NCBI RefSeq assembly: GCF_936916975.1
Contig: NZ_CAKZGO010000014.1
Span: 1 to 64,000 of the forward strand
DNA length: 64,000 nucleotides
DNA from: an uncultured Dongia sp.
GTDB lineage: Bacteria > Pseudomonadota > Alphaproteobacteria > Dongiales > Dongiaceae
Reading direction: 5' to 3'
The notes beneath the pieces were generated by a model. That model was given only the letters and a program-made list of their open reading frames with translations, ran no database searches and was not told where the DNA came from. Position numbers and translations under genes: made by a program. This document shows positions 51,988 through 61,343 of this stretch, in pieces (the stretch's first letter is position 1; each line of letters starts with the position of its first letter).

Positions 51988-53409
51988 TTACAACTTAATC
52001 CGCACGCTATACTTCAGCACCGTCGAACCCTCCGCCGGCACCTCGACCAGCCATTGCGCGGTGTTGGAATCGAGCTTCTGATGCGCCTGTGATTCGTCGA
52101 GCATCTTCCATTCACCGGGGAACGCTTCGCGCAGATCGACCGTCACTTTCTCCTTCTTCGCATTCTTGATCTCGACCTCATAGGCGTTCTCATAGAGATC
52201 GTCGGCGAGCTTGGTGTAGTTGGTCTGCTTGGCGCGCGCGGTGATGTCGAAGGCCTCGCCCAGAGTGAGGTCGACGCGCTCGTTCTTCGGCGTGTGGTCG
52301 ATGTGATCCTCGCCGACGAACAGCGCATTGCCGGCGTTGTCTTTCTTGTAGACGCGGATGATGCCCGAAGGTAGCGGCATGCCGAGATGGGATTTTTCCT
52401 CGTTCTTGAATTTCAACTTCACCTGCGCGTTCTGGCGCGGGCCTTCGCCGAAATTGTAACCGTAATTGCCCCAGACATTGGCGCTGTTGGTCAGCAGATA
52501 TTGCTTCTCCACCGGCACGTCGCTGGCCGCCAGCATGGCGACCTGCTTGGTCTGGTTTTCCTTCAGCGTGGTTGGCCGGTCGAGCGAGTAGAGGTGATAT
52601 TCGAACGCGGCCTGCTCCATCATCTTCGGCGCCTGGGCGACGGAATCCATGGCCATCACGCCACCGGCGGCGCGCTCCATATAGGGCTGCACCTGGTTGA
52701 CGTTGCCGGCCACCAGTTGCAGCTTGGCGTCCTTATAAGTAACGCCGCTCTGGTTGGTGAGCGTCACGAGGCCGTTGATGTTGACGGTCTTCTCGTCAGG
52801 CGACAGATCGACCACGTAGTCGGCTGACCAGGAGAGGCCACGGGTGAGGTAAGAAAGGTCGGCGGCGACATCGCCGGCCTTCTCGGCATTGGCCTTCACG
52901 ACCAATGTGGGGCGCGCGCGCAGATTGGCCGGCACGCCGGAATAAACCAGGCGGCCCGGCACTGCCGTCTCGATGCGATCGCCGATCTTCAGGACAGCCT
53001 GGCCGTCGGCCACCGACAGCACCTCGGCTTCTTCGCTACTGTCCTCGCCGGTTTCCGGATTGGTGCGGAACACGCGAATCATTTGGCCAACCGATTTCTC
53101 CAACAGCTTCTGCGCGGTGAGGAGATCGAAATCGAAATTCTGCTCCAGCACATCGAGGATGCCGCCGGCCGAATTGAGCAAGGCAGTCTCCGGCCGCATG
53201 GCGGCTGCCACGTCGATGAAAGCGATGTCGTTCTCGCCCGCGGTCACGGGGATCGTGCGCGAATCGCGGATCAGCGCCAGATCCTGGTTGTAGATCGTGA
53301 CCGCGACACCGGTCTGGCTGTCGGTGGTGACGGCGGTCTCCGCCCAGGCATGCGCGCTGGCGGTCAAAGCAAGGGCCAAGGCAGTGCCGGCGGCGAGAAG
53401 TGAGCGCAT
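51988..53409 (-). CDS. Exported DUF4139 domain protein
   Basis: A 473-residue exported protein from MRSLLAAG, with AAGGAT upstream; the track ORF extends 29 codons further. It has a signal peptide (GTALALALTASAHAWAE). DUF4139-type features include VTIYNQDLALIRDSRTIPV, YLTRGLSWSADYVVDLSPDEKTVNINGLVTLTN and the late IIRVYKKDNAGNALFVGEDHIDHTPKNE. These periplasmic beta-rich proteins have no settled function. No partner gene is adjacent. Confidence 0.85.
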   Translation of the reverse strand: MRSLLAAGTALALALTASAHAWAETAVTTDSQTGVAVTIYNQDLALIRDSRTIPVTAGENDIAFIDVAAAMRPETALLNSAGGILDVLEQNFDFDLLTAQKLLEKSVGQMIRVFRTNPETGEDSSEEAEVLSVADGQAVLKIGDRIETAVPGRLVYSGVPANLRARPTLVVKANAEKAGDVAADLSYLTRGLSWSADYVVDLSPDEKTVNINGLVTLTNQSGVTYKDAKLQLVAGNVNQVQPYMERAAGGVMAMDSVAQAPKMMEQAAFEYHLYSLDRPTTLKENQTKQVAMLAASDVPVEKQYLLTNSANVWGNYGYNFGEGPRQNAQVKLKFKNEEKSHLGMPLPSGIIRVYKKDNAGNALFVGEDHIDHTPKNERVDLTLGEAFDITARAKQTNYTKLADDLYENAYEVEIKNAKKEKVTVDLREAFPGEWKMLDESQAHQKLDSNTAQWLVEVPAEGSTVLKYSVRIKL

Positions 53410-53565
53410 GGGGAAATCCTTCATCGAATGGTTCCGGGCGTAGCCCGGTGGGGAGGGTCGTGAATGCCAACTACAAATGGCGATGGAATGCGGCAAGACT
53501 ATGACAAATGCGTGCGCGCGCTCAAGTAACGGCCATCACGTTTGCGTGCTAATGGCAGGAAAATA

Positions 53566-54213
53566 TCAGGGTTCGTCGGCTTCCCGGAATATGACCACGC
53601 GGACATGCGCGGCATCATCGGTACTGAGTCCCGTGCGGGCAAGCAAGGTGTCCGGCGCCCCGACATCGCGCAGGCGCTGCACCAAGGCATTGGCGAGCGC
53701 CATGCCCTTGTCCCAATTGTCGCCGGTGGCATCGGCCGGTATGTCGGCGCGCAGCGCGCTTTCATTCAGTGTCACCGCCAGCAAGCCGGCCAGCGCAAAG
53801 AGCAGATCCTCCTCGCGGGGCACGCTGGCATCGCTGCCGATGCGCGCCAGCGGCAGTTCCAGCGTCACCTCGTCCTGGAATGGAATCACGATGATATCGG
53901 CGAGGGCCGGCGCCGCGTCGATCTTGGTCTGCAGCAACGTCGCCAGATAATCGGTATCGCGCCCATCCGTGGTGGGTTTGGTCGCCATGGATTTGTCGGC
54001 GGCACCGGCTTCCTTGCCGGCCTCGGTTTCCGCCGTCGCCTCGATGCCGAACGCCGCCTGCATGCGCGCGCGATCGGTCTGCGCCAGGGAATAGAGCAGC
54101 ACGAAGCTCGCCAGCAGGCAGCCGGCGAAATCGGCAAAGCTCATCAGCCAGACCGGCTGCTTGATCTCTTCACGCGGCTGCTGGCCGGCGCGGATGAAAT
54201 TGTCCCCGGACAT
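53566..54213 (-). CDS. MotB/OmpA-like single-TM protein (with membrane Asp)
   Basis: 215 residues. The N-terminal segment PVWLMSFADFAGCLLASFVLLYS closely follows the MotB plug/TM pattern, including the proton-carrying Asp in FAD. After a Lys/Glu/Ala-rich linker the C-terminal ~130 residues look like a reduced OmpA-like periplasmic domain (NWDKGMALANALVQRLRDVG), without obvious peptidoglycan-binding residues. Its ATG overlaps the upstream stop as TAATG, so it is translationally coupled to the gene before it. No MotA partner is in the window. A Tol/Mot-type energised complex with an unlinked partner is possible. Confidence 0.72.
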   Translation of the reverse strand: MSGDNFIRAGQQPREEIKQPVWLMSFADFAGCLLASFVLLYSLAQTDRARMQAAFGIEATAETEAGKEAGAADKSMATKPTTDGRDTDYLATLLQTKIDAAPALADIIVIPFQDEVTLELPLARIGSDASVPREEDLLFALAGLLAVTLNESALRADIPADATGDNWDKGMALANALVQRLRDVGAPDTLLARTGLSTDDAAHVRVVIFREADEP

Positions 54214-54884
54214 TAGGGTGCCCCGCTGCCAGAAGTGGTCGGGGCGACTTGGGGATCCAGTCGCACCAGCAGGCTCAGCGTCTCCGGGGCACCCGGCCCG
54301 GTGCCGACGAATAGCTGCGCAGGGACAATGCCGCCGGCGCTGGCTGCGGTGGCGAGGATGCCGGCATAGGTTGATGCCACGGCGCCGTCGCTAAACCGCA
54401 ATTCCAATTCATAACGAAGATCAGCCGGCCTCTTCTCCAGGGCAGCGGCCATCGCCTGCAAGCCCCTCTCGAATTCGATCGTGGCGGTCTCCGCGGTTGT
54501 GTCGATGGCAGAGCTGATCGGCATGGTGAGGATCAGCCGGTTGCCACCACTCGCCGTCTCGACCTCGGTGAGGGGGATCGCCTGGCGGAAGCCGTTGGCG
54601 ACGGCGCCCAGCGTCTTGCTCTGGGCCTCGGCGCTGGCCGCCCCTTCGCCGGAGGTGAGGGCAAAAGTATCGCGGACGCCGGTGATGAGGGCGCGCATGC
54701 GGGTGTTCTCATGCAGCGAAATGCTGGTGAGGACGATCATGAAAGTGGTGATCATCAGCATCAGGCTGACGAAAGTCGGCAGGCTGGGATTGCCGGCCGG
54801 CACGAATTTCACCTCCGGCAACGGCAAGGGACGCCGATGGGCGCGCCTTTCCTTGCGTGGCACTGGTGGTTCGAGCTCGGCCAA
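54213..54884 (-). CDS. MotB-like partner protein lacking the membrane Asp
   Basis: 223 residues from a TTG start with AAGGGA upstream; no nearby ATG exists. A Pro/Arg-rich cytoplasmic N-terminus is followed by one TM at about residues 36-56 (PTFVSLMLMITTFMIVLTSI), a MotB-like position but with no Asp. A periplasmic region follows with an OmpA-like segment AALEKRPADLRYELELRF. It overlaps the next gene by 1 bp (TAATG). The pair probably forms a hetero-oligomer. It lies 78 bp after recR on the same strand, so it may belong to the same transcript. Confidence 0.68.
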   Translation of the reverse strand: MAELEPPVPRKERRAHRRPLPLPEVKFVPAGNPSLPTFVSLMLMITTFMIVLTSISLHENTRMRALITGVRDTFALTSGEGAASAEAQSKTLGAVANGFRQAIPLTEVETASGGNRLILTMPISSAIDTTAETATIEFERGLQAMAAALEKRPADLRYELELRFSDGAVASTYAGILATAASAGGIVPAQLFVGTGPGAPETLSLLVRLDPQVAPTTSGSGAP

Positions 54885-54962
54885 TGTCGCGGTCCCTTGC
54901 TTTCCGGCGGTTATCCTATCGGAAATGCAAGGATCAGGCCACTTTGGCCGGATTTAAGGAGT

Positions 54963-55550
54963 TTAGAGCTTCTGACGGGCTTTCATGGCCTGAATGAGGG
55001 TGCCGTCATCCAGATAATCGAGCTCGCCACCCACCGGGACACCATGGGCGAGGCGCGAAATGGTGAGATTGAAGGGCTGCAGCCGGTCGCCCAGGTAATG
55101 CGCCGTGGTCTGCCCGTCGACCGTGGCGCCCAGCGCCAGGATCACTTCCTTGACCTCATTACCCTCCAGGCGCCGCAGCAGCGGGGCGATGGTCAGCTGT
55201 TCCGGCCCGATCCCATCCAGCGCCGAAAGGACACCGCCCAGCACGTGATAGCGCCCCTTGAAGGTGGCGATGCGCTCCAGCGCCCACAGATCGCCGACAT
55301 CGGCCACCACGCACAGCATGCCGGCATCGCGGCCGGGATCGCGGCAGATGGTGCAGGGATCGGCGGCATCGAGATTGCCGCAGATGCTGCAGGTCTTCAC
55401 ATGCGCCGCGACATCGCCCAGTGCATTGATCAGCGGATGCAGCAGCACCTCGCGTTTCTTCAGAAGATGCAGCACAGCCCGCCGTGCCGATCGCGGCCCC
55501 ATCCCCGGCAGCCGCCCCATGATCTGGATAAGTTTGTCGATGTCGTTCAT
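54963..55550 (-). CDS. recR: Recombination protein RecR
   Basis: A 195-residue RecR of standard length. It has the N-terminal helix-hairpin-helix ([17 protein letters not shown]), the C4 zinc finger ([16 protein letters not shown]), the Toprim domain ([13 protein letters not shown]) and the C-terminal [15 protein letters not shown]. It works with RecO and RecF to load RecA at gaps. It lies downstream of ybaB and dnaX in the usual order, but a 130-bp palindromic repeat separates it from ybaB. Confidence 0.97.
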   Translation of the reverse strand: MNDIDKLIQIMGRLPGMGPRSARRAVLHLLKKREVLLHPLINALGDVAAHVKTCSICGNLDAADPCTICRDPGRDAGMLCVVADVGDLWALERIATFKGRYHVLGGVLSALDGIGPEQLTIAPLLRRLEGNEVKEVILALGATVDGQTTAHYLGDRLQPFNLTISRLAHGVPVGGELDYLDDGTLIQAMKARQKL

Positions 55551-55579
55551 GGGATTTGAAACGGTGAGCTGGTGGAGAG

Positions 55580-55711
55580 ACCCCCTCTCCCCGACCCTCT
55601 CCCGCCGCCGACGAATGTCGGCATTCGCCGACTGCGGGGAGAGGGGGAAGAAGACAGAGCTCGTTCAAGTTCCCTCCCCCCAACGTGGGGGAGGGTTAGG
55701 GAGAGGGGGTG
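55580..55711. repeat. REP-like palindromic element, copy 2, inside the ybaB-recR operon
   Basis: The left arm begins CCCCCTCTCCCCGACCCTCTCCC and the right arm is CCTCCCCCCAACGTGGGGGAGGGTTAGGGAGAGGGGGT. The right arm is the same sequence as the arms at 51846-51969; the left arm has diverged. A smaller dyad (CGACGAATGTCGGCATTCGCCG) sits between them. It separates ybaB from recR and can form large RNA hairpins, so it may reduce recR expression. Confidence 0.82.
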
Positions 55712-55713
55712 CA

Positions 55714-56037
55714 TCAAAACGGCAGCTTGAATCCCGGCGGCAGCGGCAACCCGCCGGTGACCTTGCCCATCTCTTCGGAGATATACGCATCGGCCTTGCC
55801 GCGCGCATCGCGGAGCGCGGCGCTGATCAGATCCTCCAGCACTTCGACTTCGGCCGGGTTCACCAGCGACGGATCGATCTTCACGCGCTTGGGTTCGCCC
55901 TTGGCGGTCATCACGATGCTGACCATGCCACCGGCCGCCTGGCCGGTCACTTCGGTCTGTTCGAGGGCCGCCTGCATCTCAGCCATCTTCGACTGCATCT
56001 GCTGGGCCTGCTTCATCATCTGGCCAAGGTTTTTCAT
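55714..56037 (-). CDS. ybaB: YbaB/EbfC family nucleoid-associated protein
   Basis: 107 residues from MKNLGQMMKQAQQMQSKM, the family's opening coiled coil. The central strand region (GGMVSIVMTAKGEPKRVKIDP) and C-terminal helix (LEDLISAALRDARGKADA) follow. It binds DNA as a dimer. The track ORF is 92 codons too long and overlaps dnaX in another frame. The ATG overlaps the dnaX stop as TAATG, so translation is coupled. It is part of the conserved dnaX-ybaB-recR operon. Confidence 0.96.
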   Translation of the reverse strand: MKNLGQMMKQAQQMQSKMAEMQAALEQTEVTGQAAGGMVSIVMTAKGEPKRVKIDPSLVNPAEVEVLEDLISAALRDARGKADAYISEEMGKVTGGLPLPPGFKLPF

Positions 56038-57914
56038 TACGCATCGTCTCCAATCGGGAAATCTGTGTCTGCGCCGGCATTGTCCGCATCCGGCGCATCG
56101 GCGTCGACATCGGAGGTGGGTGTCGCCGCGGCATCTATCAAGTCGCGCACCTCGTCGATGGTGGCGCCGGGAAAAGCTTTGAGCACCGCCTGCACCAGCG
56201 GATGCTGCGACGCCTGGCGCTTGCGCTCGGCAACGGCGGCAGCTTCCTGCTGCTTCAGCGTTGCTTCGCCGGCGGCGTTCGACAGGGAGACCAGCCAGCG
56301 CTTGCCGGTCCATTCCAGCAGGCAGGCGGCAATGCGGTTGGCAAGGTTGGCGGGTGCGCGGTCCGACGGCCGGAACTCAATCCGCCCGGCCTCGAAATGC
56401 ACCAGATGCACGTCAGAGAGAAGATGCGTCAGCAGGATGGCTTCGCGCTTGGCGCGGAACAGCGACACGATCTCGTCGAAGCTGCGCGGATCGGCGAGCG
56501 TGTCGGCATCGGGTTTCGCGGCAGTATGGCCCATCGCGGGCGGCGCTTCCTGCGGCACCAGTTCCATGCGCGCGGCCGAACCCTGCGCGCCCACCTGCGC
56601 CCGTGGCCCGCCTGAATTACTGCTGCCGACATAACTGGAGGCAATCGCCGACGCCCCGGCACCATTGCCGTTACGCGTGCCATTGCCGGCCGATGTTGTT
56701 CCGCCTGGCGCTGTCATCTGGCCGGCGCTCAGCCGTTTCACCAGGTCACCCGGCGTCGGCAGATCGGCGACATGCATCAGTCGGATGAGTGCCATCTCGA
56801 CCGCGGCCAAGGCCTGCGGTGCGGCCTGCGCTTCGCCAAGACCCTTCAACAGCATCTGCCAGGTACGCGCCAGGACCGGCATGGAAAGTTTCTGCGCCAA
56901 CTCGGCACCGCGCTTGCGCTCGGCCTCCGGCAAGGTCGGTTGTGCCAACACGTCAGACGAGATCTTGGCGCGGGTCAGGAGATGCGTGAGATCGAGAAGA
57001 TCCTGCACCACCACAATGGGATCTGCGCCGGCGCGGTACATGACACCCAGCAGATCGAGTGCCGTCGCGGCTTCGCCACCCATCACCGCTTCATAAAGAT
57101 CGAACAGCTGCGTGCGGTCGGAAAGACCCAGCATCTCGCGGATCTGCGCCTCGGTGACGGCACCTTCCGCCATGGCGATCGCCTGGTCGAGCAGCGACAA
57201 GCCATCGCGCGCGGAACCGTCGGCGGCACGGCTGATGAGCGCCAGCGCATTGGGTTCGACCGTGACGTTTTCCGCAGCGACAATGCGCGCGAAATGCGCG
57301 GCGAGCACATCGGCCTCGATACGCCGTAAATCGAAACGCTGGCAGCGCGAGAGTACCGTCACCGGCACCTTGCGGATTTCCGTCGTGGCGAAGACGAACT
57401 TCACATGCGAGGGCGGCTCTTCCAGCGTCTTCAACAGCGCGTTGAAGGCGTTGTTGGAGAGCATGTGCACTTCGTCGATGATGTAGACCTTGTAGCGCGC
57501 ACTCACCGGACGATAGCGCACGCCATCAATGAGCTCGCGGATGTCGCCCACACCTGTGCGGCTGGCGGCATCCATCTCGATGACGTCGACATGACGGTCT
57601 TCGGCGATGGCGACGCAATGTTCGCACACGCCACACGGGCTGGCCGTGGGGCCGCCGCTGCCGTCAGGACCGACGCAGTTGAAGGCTCGGGCGAGAATGC
57701 GGGCGGTGGTGGTCTTGCCGACACCGCGCACACCGGTCAGCATGAAGGCATGCGCGAGGCGCCCGGCGGCAATCGCATTGGTGAGGGTGCGGACCAGGGC
57801 GTCCTGGCCGACCAAGCCGGCAAAATCGCTCGGCCGGTATTTGCGGGCCAGCACGCGGTAATGCCCATCGGCACTGCCACCGGCTGCTTGGATTGGCCCC
57901 TCGTTTTCACTCAT
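56037..57914 (-). CDS. dnaX: DNA polymerase III subunits gamma/tau
   Basis: A 625-residue clamp-loader ATPase. Visible motifs are ARKYRPSDFAGLVGQDALV, Walker A GVRGVGKTTTARILARAFNC, the four-Cys zinc element ending CGVCEHC, the DEVHML Walker B and the sensor-1 LSRCQRFDLRR. After the collar domain a low-complexity linker (about residues 395-440, Gly/Asn/Ala-rich) leads to a tau-like C-terminal domain. No obvious A-run slippage site was seen, so a separate gamma is not predicted from sequence. ffs lies just upstream. Confidence 0.96.
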   Translation of the reverse strand: MSENEGPIQAAGGSADGHYRVLARKYRPSDFAGLVGQDALVRTLTNAIAAGRLAHAFMLTGVRGVGKTTTARILARAFNCVGPDGSGGPTASPCGVCEHCVAIAEDRHVDVIEMDAASRTGVGDIRELIDGVRYRPVSARYKVYIIDEVHMLSNNAFNALLKTLEEPPSHVKFVFATTEIRKVPVTVLSRCQRFDLRRIEADVLAAHFARIVAAENVTVEPNALALISRAADGSARDGLSLLDQAIAMAEGAVTEAQIREMLGLSDRTQLFDLYEAVMGGEAATALDLLGVMYRAGADPIVVVQDLLDLTHLLTRAKISSDVLAQPTLPEAERKRGAELAQKLSMPVLARTWQMLLKGLGEAQAAPQALAAVEMALIRLMHVADLPTPGDLVKRLSAGQMTAPGGTTSAGNGTRNGNGAGASAIASSYVGSSNSGGPRAQVGAQGSAARMELVPQEAPPAMGHTAAKPDADTLADPRSFDEIVSLFRAKREAILLTHLLSDVHLVHFEAGRIEFRPSDRAPANLANRIAACLLEWTGKRWLVSLSNAAGEATLKQQEAAAVAERKRQASQHPLVQAVLKAFPGATIDEVRDLIDAAATPTSDVDADAPDADNAGADTDFPIGDDA

Positions 57915-58034
57915 GCACTGGTCTTTGCCCGGAAGGAAAAAGCGCTAGGAAGGTGGTACAAAAAATCGCGCACCGGCGCCAGCAATCTTAATGCCGCGAC
58001 CATGACGAAGAGAGGCATATGGGGACAAAGAAAG

Positions 58035-58137
58035 GGTGGGAGGCTGGCCTGCGACCCGCATGCAAACTCGTTACGGCTGCTTCCTTCCGGACCTGACCGG
58101 GTTGGCGAGACATACGTCCGCCACCAACCTCCCGGGC
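58035..58137 (-). ncRNA. ffs: Small signal recognition particle RNA (4.5S-like)
   Basis: On the minus strand the sequence GGTCAGGTCCGGAAGGAAGCAGCC, the invariant SRP domain IV core that binds Ffh, is followed by GTAACGAG. The 5' GGGAGGTTGG and 3' CCAGCCTCCC ends pair to close a hairpin of about 100 nt; a T-rich stretch follows. Exact ends are estimated from the pairing. Its place just upstream of dnaX is conserved in many proteobacteria. The track ORFs across it are spurious. Confidence 0.95.
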
Positions 58138-58276
58138 GAGCTTATAGCAAGAATCCACCCACCCTGCGCAACAGCTCAATTGCCGCAAGTAAATATCGTT
58201 ACGATTCAGAGTGTTGGTAGCTTGAGCGACAGCATCGTTCGCTGCGGCATGGTCGCGACCATGCAAAATCCAGACA

Positions 58277-59041
58277 TCAGGGACGATCGAGCAGTTCCTG
58301 GCGGATGATGGAGCCGTCCTTGGCTTTCATCTCGGCTTTCAGGATGACGCCGTCCGGTCCGTACCAGACATCGCGGTTGAGCTCACCGGTAAAGGCGAAA
58401 TGCCGCGCCGCGACCTCGCCCACCGGCAGCACCAGCGTGCCTTCGCCCTTGTCGGTCACGGTCACCTGATGCTGGCGCGCACGGACGGTGTCCAGCACCG
58501 ACTTCTGCTTGATGGCGTCGGGATGCCACAGGGTGCTGGGGATGAGATCGCCCGGCACGTCGCGATTCTTGGTGTTGTATTTGCCCTGCAGACGGTCACC
58601 CTTGCGGTGCAGATCGACCTTGCGTTCCTCGCCGTCATCAAGCGTGTCGGAGGAGATGGCCTGCAGGATGCCGTCCTGCCATTTCTCTTCGATATGCTGG
58701 GTGAAGGTGTAGAAGCTCAGGCCCAGCATCCGCACATCGATCTCGACATCGGTGATCACGGTCAGCTGGTCGTCGCCATCCGTCACGAAATCGAGCTTCT
58801 GCGTACCTATCGGGTTGCCGTCGCGGGTGATCGTGTAAATGAAGCGACCCAAGGGCGGCGCAAAGGGAAAGCCGGCGATGGCTGACGCGGATTGCGCGCT
58901 CGTGGCCAGTGAATCTGGCGCCAAGGAATCCGCCACGGCCGGGCTGCCACCAACGAAGGACATGGCACCGCCCGCGCCCGCTGCAACGACGAGCGTGGTG
59001 TGGGTCATGTTCAAGAGCAATTGCCGCCGCGTGATGCTCAT
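58277..59041 (-). CDS. Exported DUF6134-like protein
   Basis: 254 residues from MSITRRQLLLN; the track ORF begins 40 codons earlier. The start of the protein is a twin-arginine-like signal (TRRQLLLNMTHTTLVVAAGAGGAMS). The mature part is beta-rich: GRFIYTITRDGNPIGTQKLDF, RMLGLSFYTFTQHIEEKWQDG and VWYGPDGVILKAEMKAKDGSII. This fits a family of periplasmic DUF6134/DUF3108-like proteins of unknown function. It is divergent from nudC. Confidence 0.75.
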   Translation of the reverse strand: MSITRRQLLLNMTHTTLVVAAGAGGAMSFVGGSPAVADSLAPDSLATSAQSASAIAGFPFAPPLGRFIYTITRDGNPIGTQKLDFVTDGDDQLTVITDVEIDVRMLGLSFYTFTQHIEEKWQDGILQAISSDTLDDGEERKVDLHRKGDRLQGKYNTKNRDVPGDLIPSTLWHPDAIKQKSVLDTVRARQHQVTVTDKGEGTLVLPVGEVAARHFAFTGELNRDVWYGPDGVILKAEMKAKDGSIIRQELLDRP

Positions 59042-59219
59042 GGCAAGTATATCAACCTGATGTTCAAAAATTATCGCCGCATGATCGACTGAAGCGCCGA
59101 AAAGGTCAAACCCGGTAAATTGACCGTTACGGTAAATGTGTCGTGACAAGGTTACCGTCAAGACGTCACGCAGATATAAAATTTAATCACGCACGCCGGC
59201 AAATTAACGAATCCAGCAA

Positions 59220-60116
59220 ATGCACACTTACTTTTACGCCACCGGCGATTTCGATCGCAGCACCCAACACCGCGAAGACCACGGCTGGTTGAAGGCGCGC
59301 CTCGTAGACCCGACCAGTCGGCTATACCCAGTGTGGCGTTTACGACACTTGGTGTTGCAAGATCAGTCGCCCAAATTGCAACTGCTCGACCCCATTGCCC
59401 AAGCCGACCTCATTGCCCGCGCAGAAACGGTGATTCTGCTGGGGGTCGAGGGCGGTGTCGCGCATTTTGCCCTTGATCTCTCCGTGCTCGACGAGGATGC
59501 GGCCACCGAGCTCGGCGATTTTCAGGAATTGCGCGGCATCGGGCCGTTACTGCCGCAACGCGATGGTGCCCTGCTCGCTTACGCGCGCGGCCTTGCCTAT
59601 TGGCATCAGCGGCACCGTTATTGCGGCGTGTGCGGCGCACCTACCGAGGTGAAGGCAGCGGGCCATCAGCGGCAATGCACCGACCGGGATTGCGCCACAG
59701 TGCAATTTCCACGCACCGATCCTGCCGTCATCATGCGTGTCACCTGCGGCAACAAGATCCTGATGGCGCGGCAAGGCATGTGGCCGCAAGGCATGCATTC
59801 GGTGCTGGCCGGATTCGTGGAACCCGGCGAGGCGCTGGAAGACACGGTGGCGCGCGAAGTGTTCGAGGAAGTGGGCCTGCGGGTCCATGACATCCGCTAT
59901 TTCGGCTCGCAACCCTGGCCGTTCCCGGCTTCGCTCATGCTGGGCTTCACCGCCGAAGCGGAGACCGAGAAATTCGATCTCCATGACGGCGAGATTGAAT
60001 CGGCGCGCTGGATGACGCGCATGGAATTGCTGAACTCACCGGAAGACGAGAGCTTCCGCCTGCCACGCGCCGATTCCATCTCCCGCCGCTTGATCGAAGA
60101 TTGGGTCAAGCTTTAG
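59220..60116 (+). CDS. nudC: NAD+ diphosphatase NudC
   Basis: A 298-residue Nudix hydrolase that cleaves NAD(H) to NMN and AMP and can remove NAD caps from RNA. It has the zinc ribbon (CGVCGAPTEVKAAGHQRQCTDRDC), the Nudix box GFVEPGEALEDTVAREVFEEVGL and the downstream SQPWPFPASLMLGF motif that marks the NADH-specific subfamily. An N-terminal ~120-residue domain precedes it, as in longer NudC proteins. No clear SD precedes the ATG. The 3' end overlaps the convergent pentapeptide gene by 11 bp. Confidence 0.95.
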   Translation: MHTYFYATGDFDRSTQHREDHGWLKARLVDPTSRLYPVWRLRHLVLQDQSPKLQLLDPIAQADLIARAETVILLGVEGGVAHFALDLSVLDEDAATELGDFQELRGIGPLLPQRDGALLAYARGLAYWHQRHRYCGVCGAPTEVKAAGHQRQCTDRDCATVQFPRTDPAVIMRVTCGNKILMARQGMWPQGMHSVLAGFVEPGEALEDTVAREVFEEVGLRVHDIRYFGSQPWPFPASLMLGFTAEAETEKFDLHDGEIESARWMTRMELLNSPEDESFRLPRADSISRRLIEDWVKL

Positions 60117-61143
60117 CAGCGGTCCTGGCACTCAGGCCTTTTGTGATCAAGGCCGATCCCGGCAGCGCGCCGATGCGGCAGTTGCTGAGGTCGATATCCC
60201 GCTGATGTGCTGCGGTGAAATCGGCGCCGCGCAGATCCGCCTTGTTCAATTTGGCGCGAATCATATTGGCCTTGCGGAAATCCGCTGCCATCAGCCAAGC
60301 CTCTTCGAGCCGTGTCTCGGCCAGTTTTGCGCCGCTGAAATTGGCAGCAGCCAGATTGCGGCCGGAAAGATCCAGGCCGGAAAGGTCGATGCCGGCAAGG
60401 TCGGCGCGGCTGCCCTCTGCGCCCAGACTGAGTACCCAACGCGCGTGTTCATCCAGCACGATGCCCAGTTTCGCCGGATCCATTTTGGCGAAGGACGGGC
60501 CTGTCACGCGCGTGATGTCGATCTTGCCATCCATGTTCTTGTCGATGAGCGCGCCGGAAAAATCGCTGTCGACCATCATCGCGCCGGCCACGATGGCCCC
60601 GCTCATCTCTGCCTGACGGAAGGAAACGCCGCGCAGATCGGCATTGCTGAGATTGGTCTGCGCCAGGACTGCGCCGGAAAAATCAGCACCCTTCATCTTG
60701 GTGTCGGCGAAATTGGCGCGGGTCAGGATGGCCCCCTTGAAGGACGAGTGATCCTCGCTATGCGCGTCGCGCCGCATGTCGGATCGGCCCAGGCTGGCGC
60801 CGACCATGGTGGCATCCTGGAACGACGCGCTACGCAAATCGGCCCGTTGGAAATCCGCGTTGGTGAGATCGCAACGATCGAAGCTGCTGCTGCGCAGGAT
60901 CGCCCCGGTGAATTTGGCGCCACGTCCTTCGCCCCCATCGAAGTGGCATTGGGTGAACAGACCGTCACTGAAGTTCATATGGCTGAAATCGAGCCCGCTC
61001 AGATCGCACTTCTCCAGCATCGCACGCTTGCCGCTGGACCGGCCGACGACCCAATCGACGTGCAACTGATTGAGCCGCTGCAGTATCTCGCGGTTGATCC
61101 GTTTGTTTTTGATGATTCGGGTGTCGGGCGGCGGCGGTGCCAT
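60106..61143 (-). CDS. Pentapeptide-repeat protein with recurrent H-x-x-W motifs (paralogue 2)
   Basis: 345 residues. Two blocks of A(D/N)LxxA-type pentapeptides lie at about residues 40-200 and 245-330. Each follows a helix with His-x-x-Trp (LHVDWV near residue 28, EHARWV near residue 232). The design and order match the protein at 17465-18691, so the two are paralogues. It has no signal or TM. The C-terminal tail after the last coil (ALITKGLSARTAAKA) may be exposed. Function is unknown. It is divergent from the HerA-like gene, 200 bp apart. Confidence 0.82.
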   Translation of the reverse strand: MAPPPPDTRIIKNKRINREILQRLNQLHVDWVVGRSSGKRAMLEKCDLSGLDFSHMNFSDGLFTQCHFDGGEGRGAKFTGAILRSSSFDRCDLTNADFQRADLRSASFQDATMVGASLGRSDMRRDAHSEDHSSFKGAILTRANFADTKMKGADFSGAVLAQTNLSNADLRGVSFRQAEMSGAIVAGAMMVDSDFSGALIDKNMDGKIDITRVTGPSFAKMDPAKLGIVLDEHARWVLSLGAEGSRADLAGIDLSGLDLSGRNLAAANFSGAKLAETRLEEAWLMAADFRKANMIRAKLNKADLRGADFTAAHQRDIDLSNCRIGALPGSALITKGLSARTAAKA

Positions 61144-61343
61144 GAGCAGGTTCGTCCCAGCTGGTAAAAAGGGTGGTCAAAAGGCGCCGTTGACTATCAT
61201 TATGTTCCTAACGACACAATATTATGTGTTTTCTTTAAATAGGATTTAAATACTTGTCGGTATATGGTTGCCTGAGCTTTGCTACAGGCCAAAATTGCAA
61301 ACCGGCAAAGTTCTGAAACCGCCTCTCTTCAACGGAGCCCACC

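Noticed and set aside
57988-58308. Short ORFs on both strands across the SRP RNA
   Set aside because: The region is the ffs RNA gene, identified by its invariant core and closing stem.
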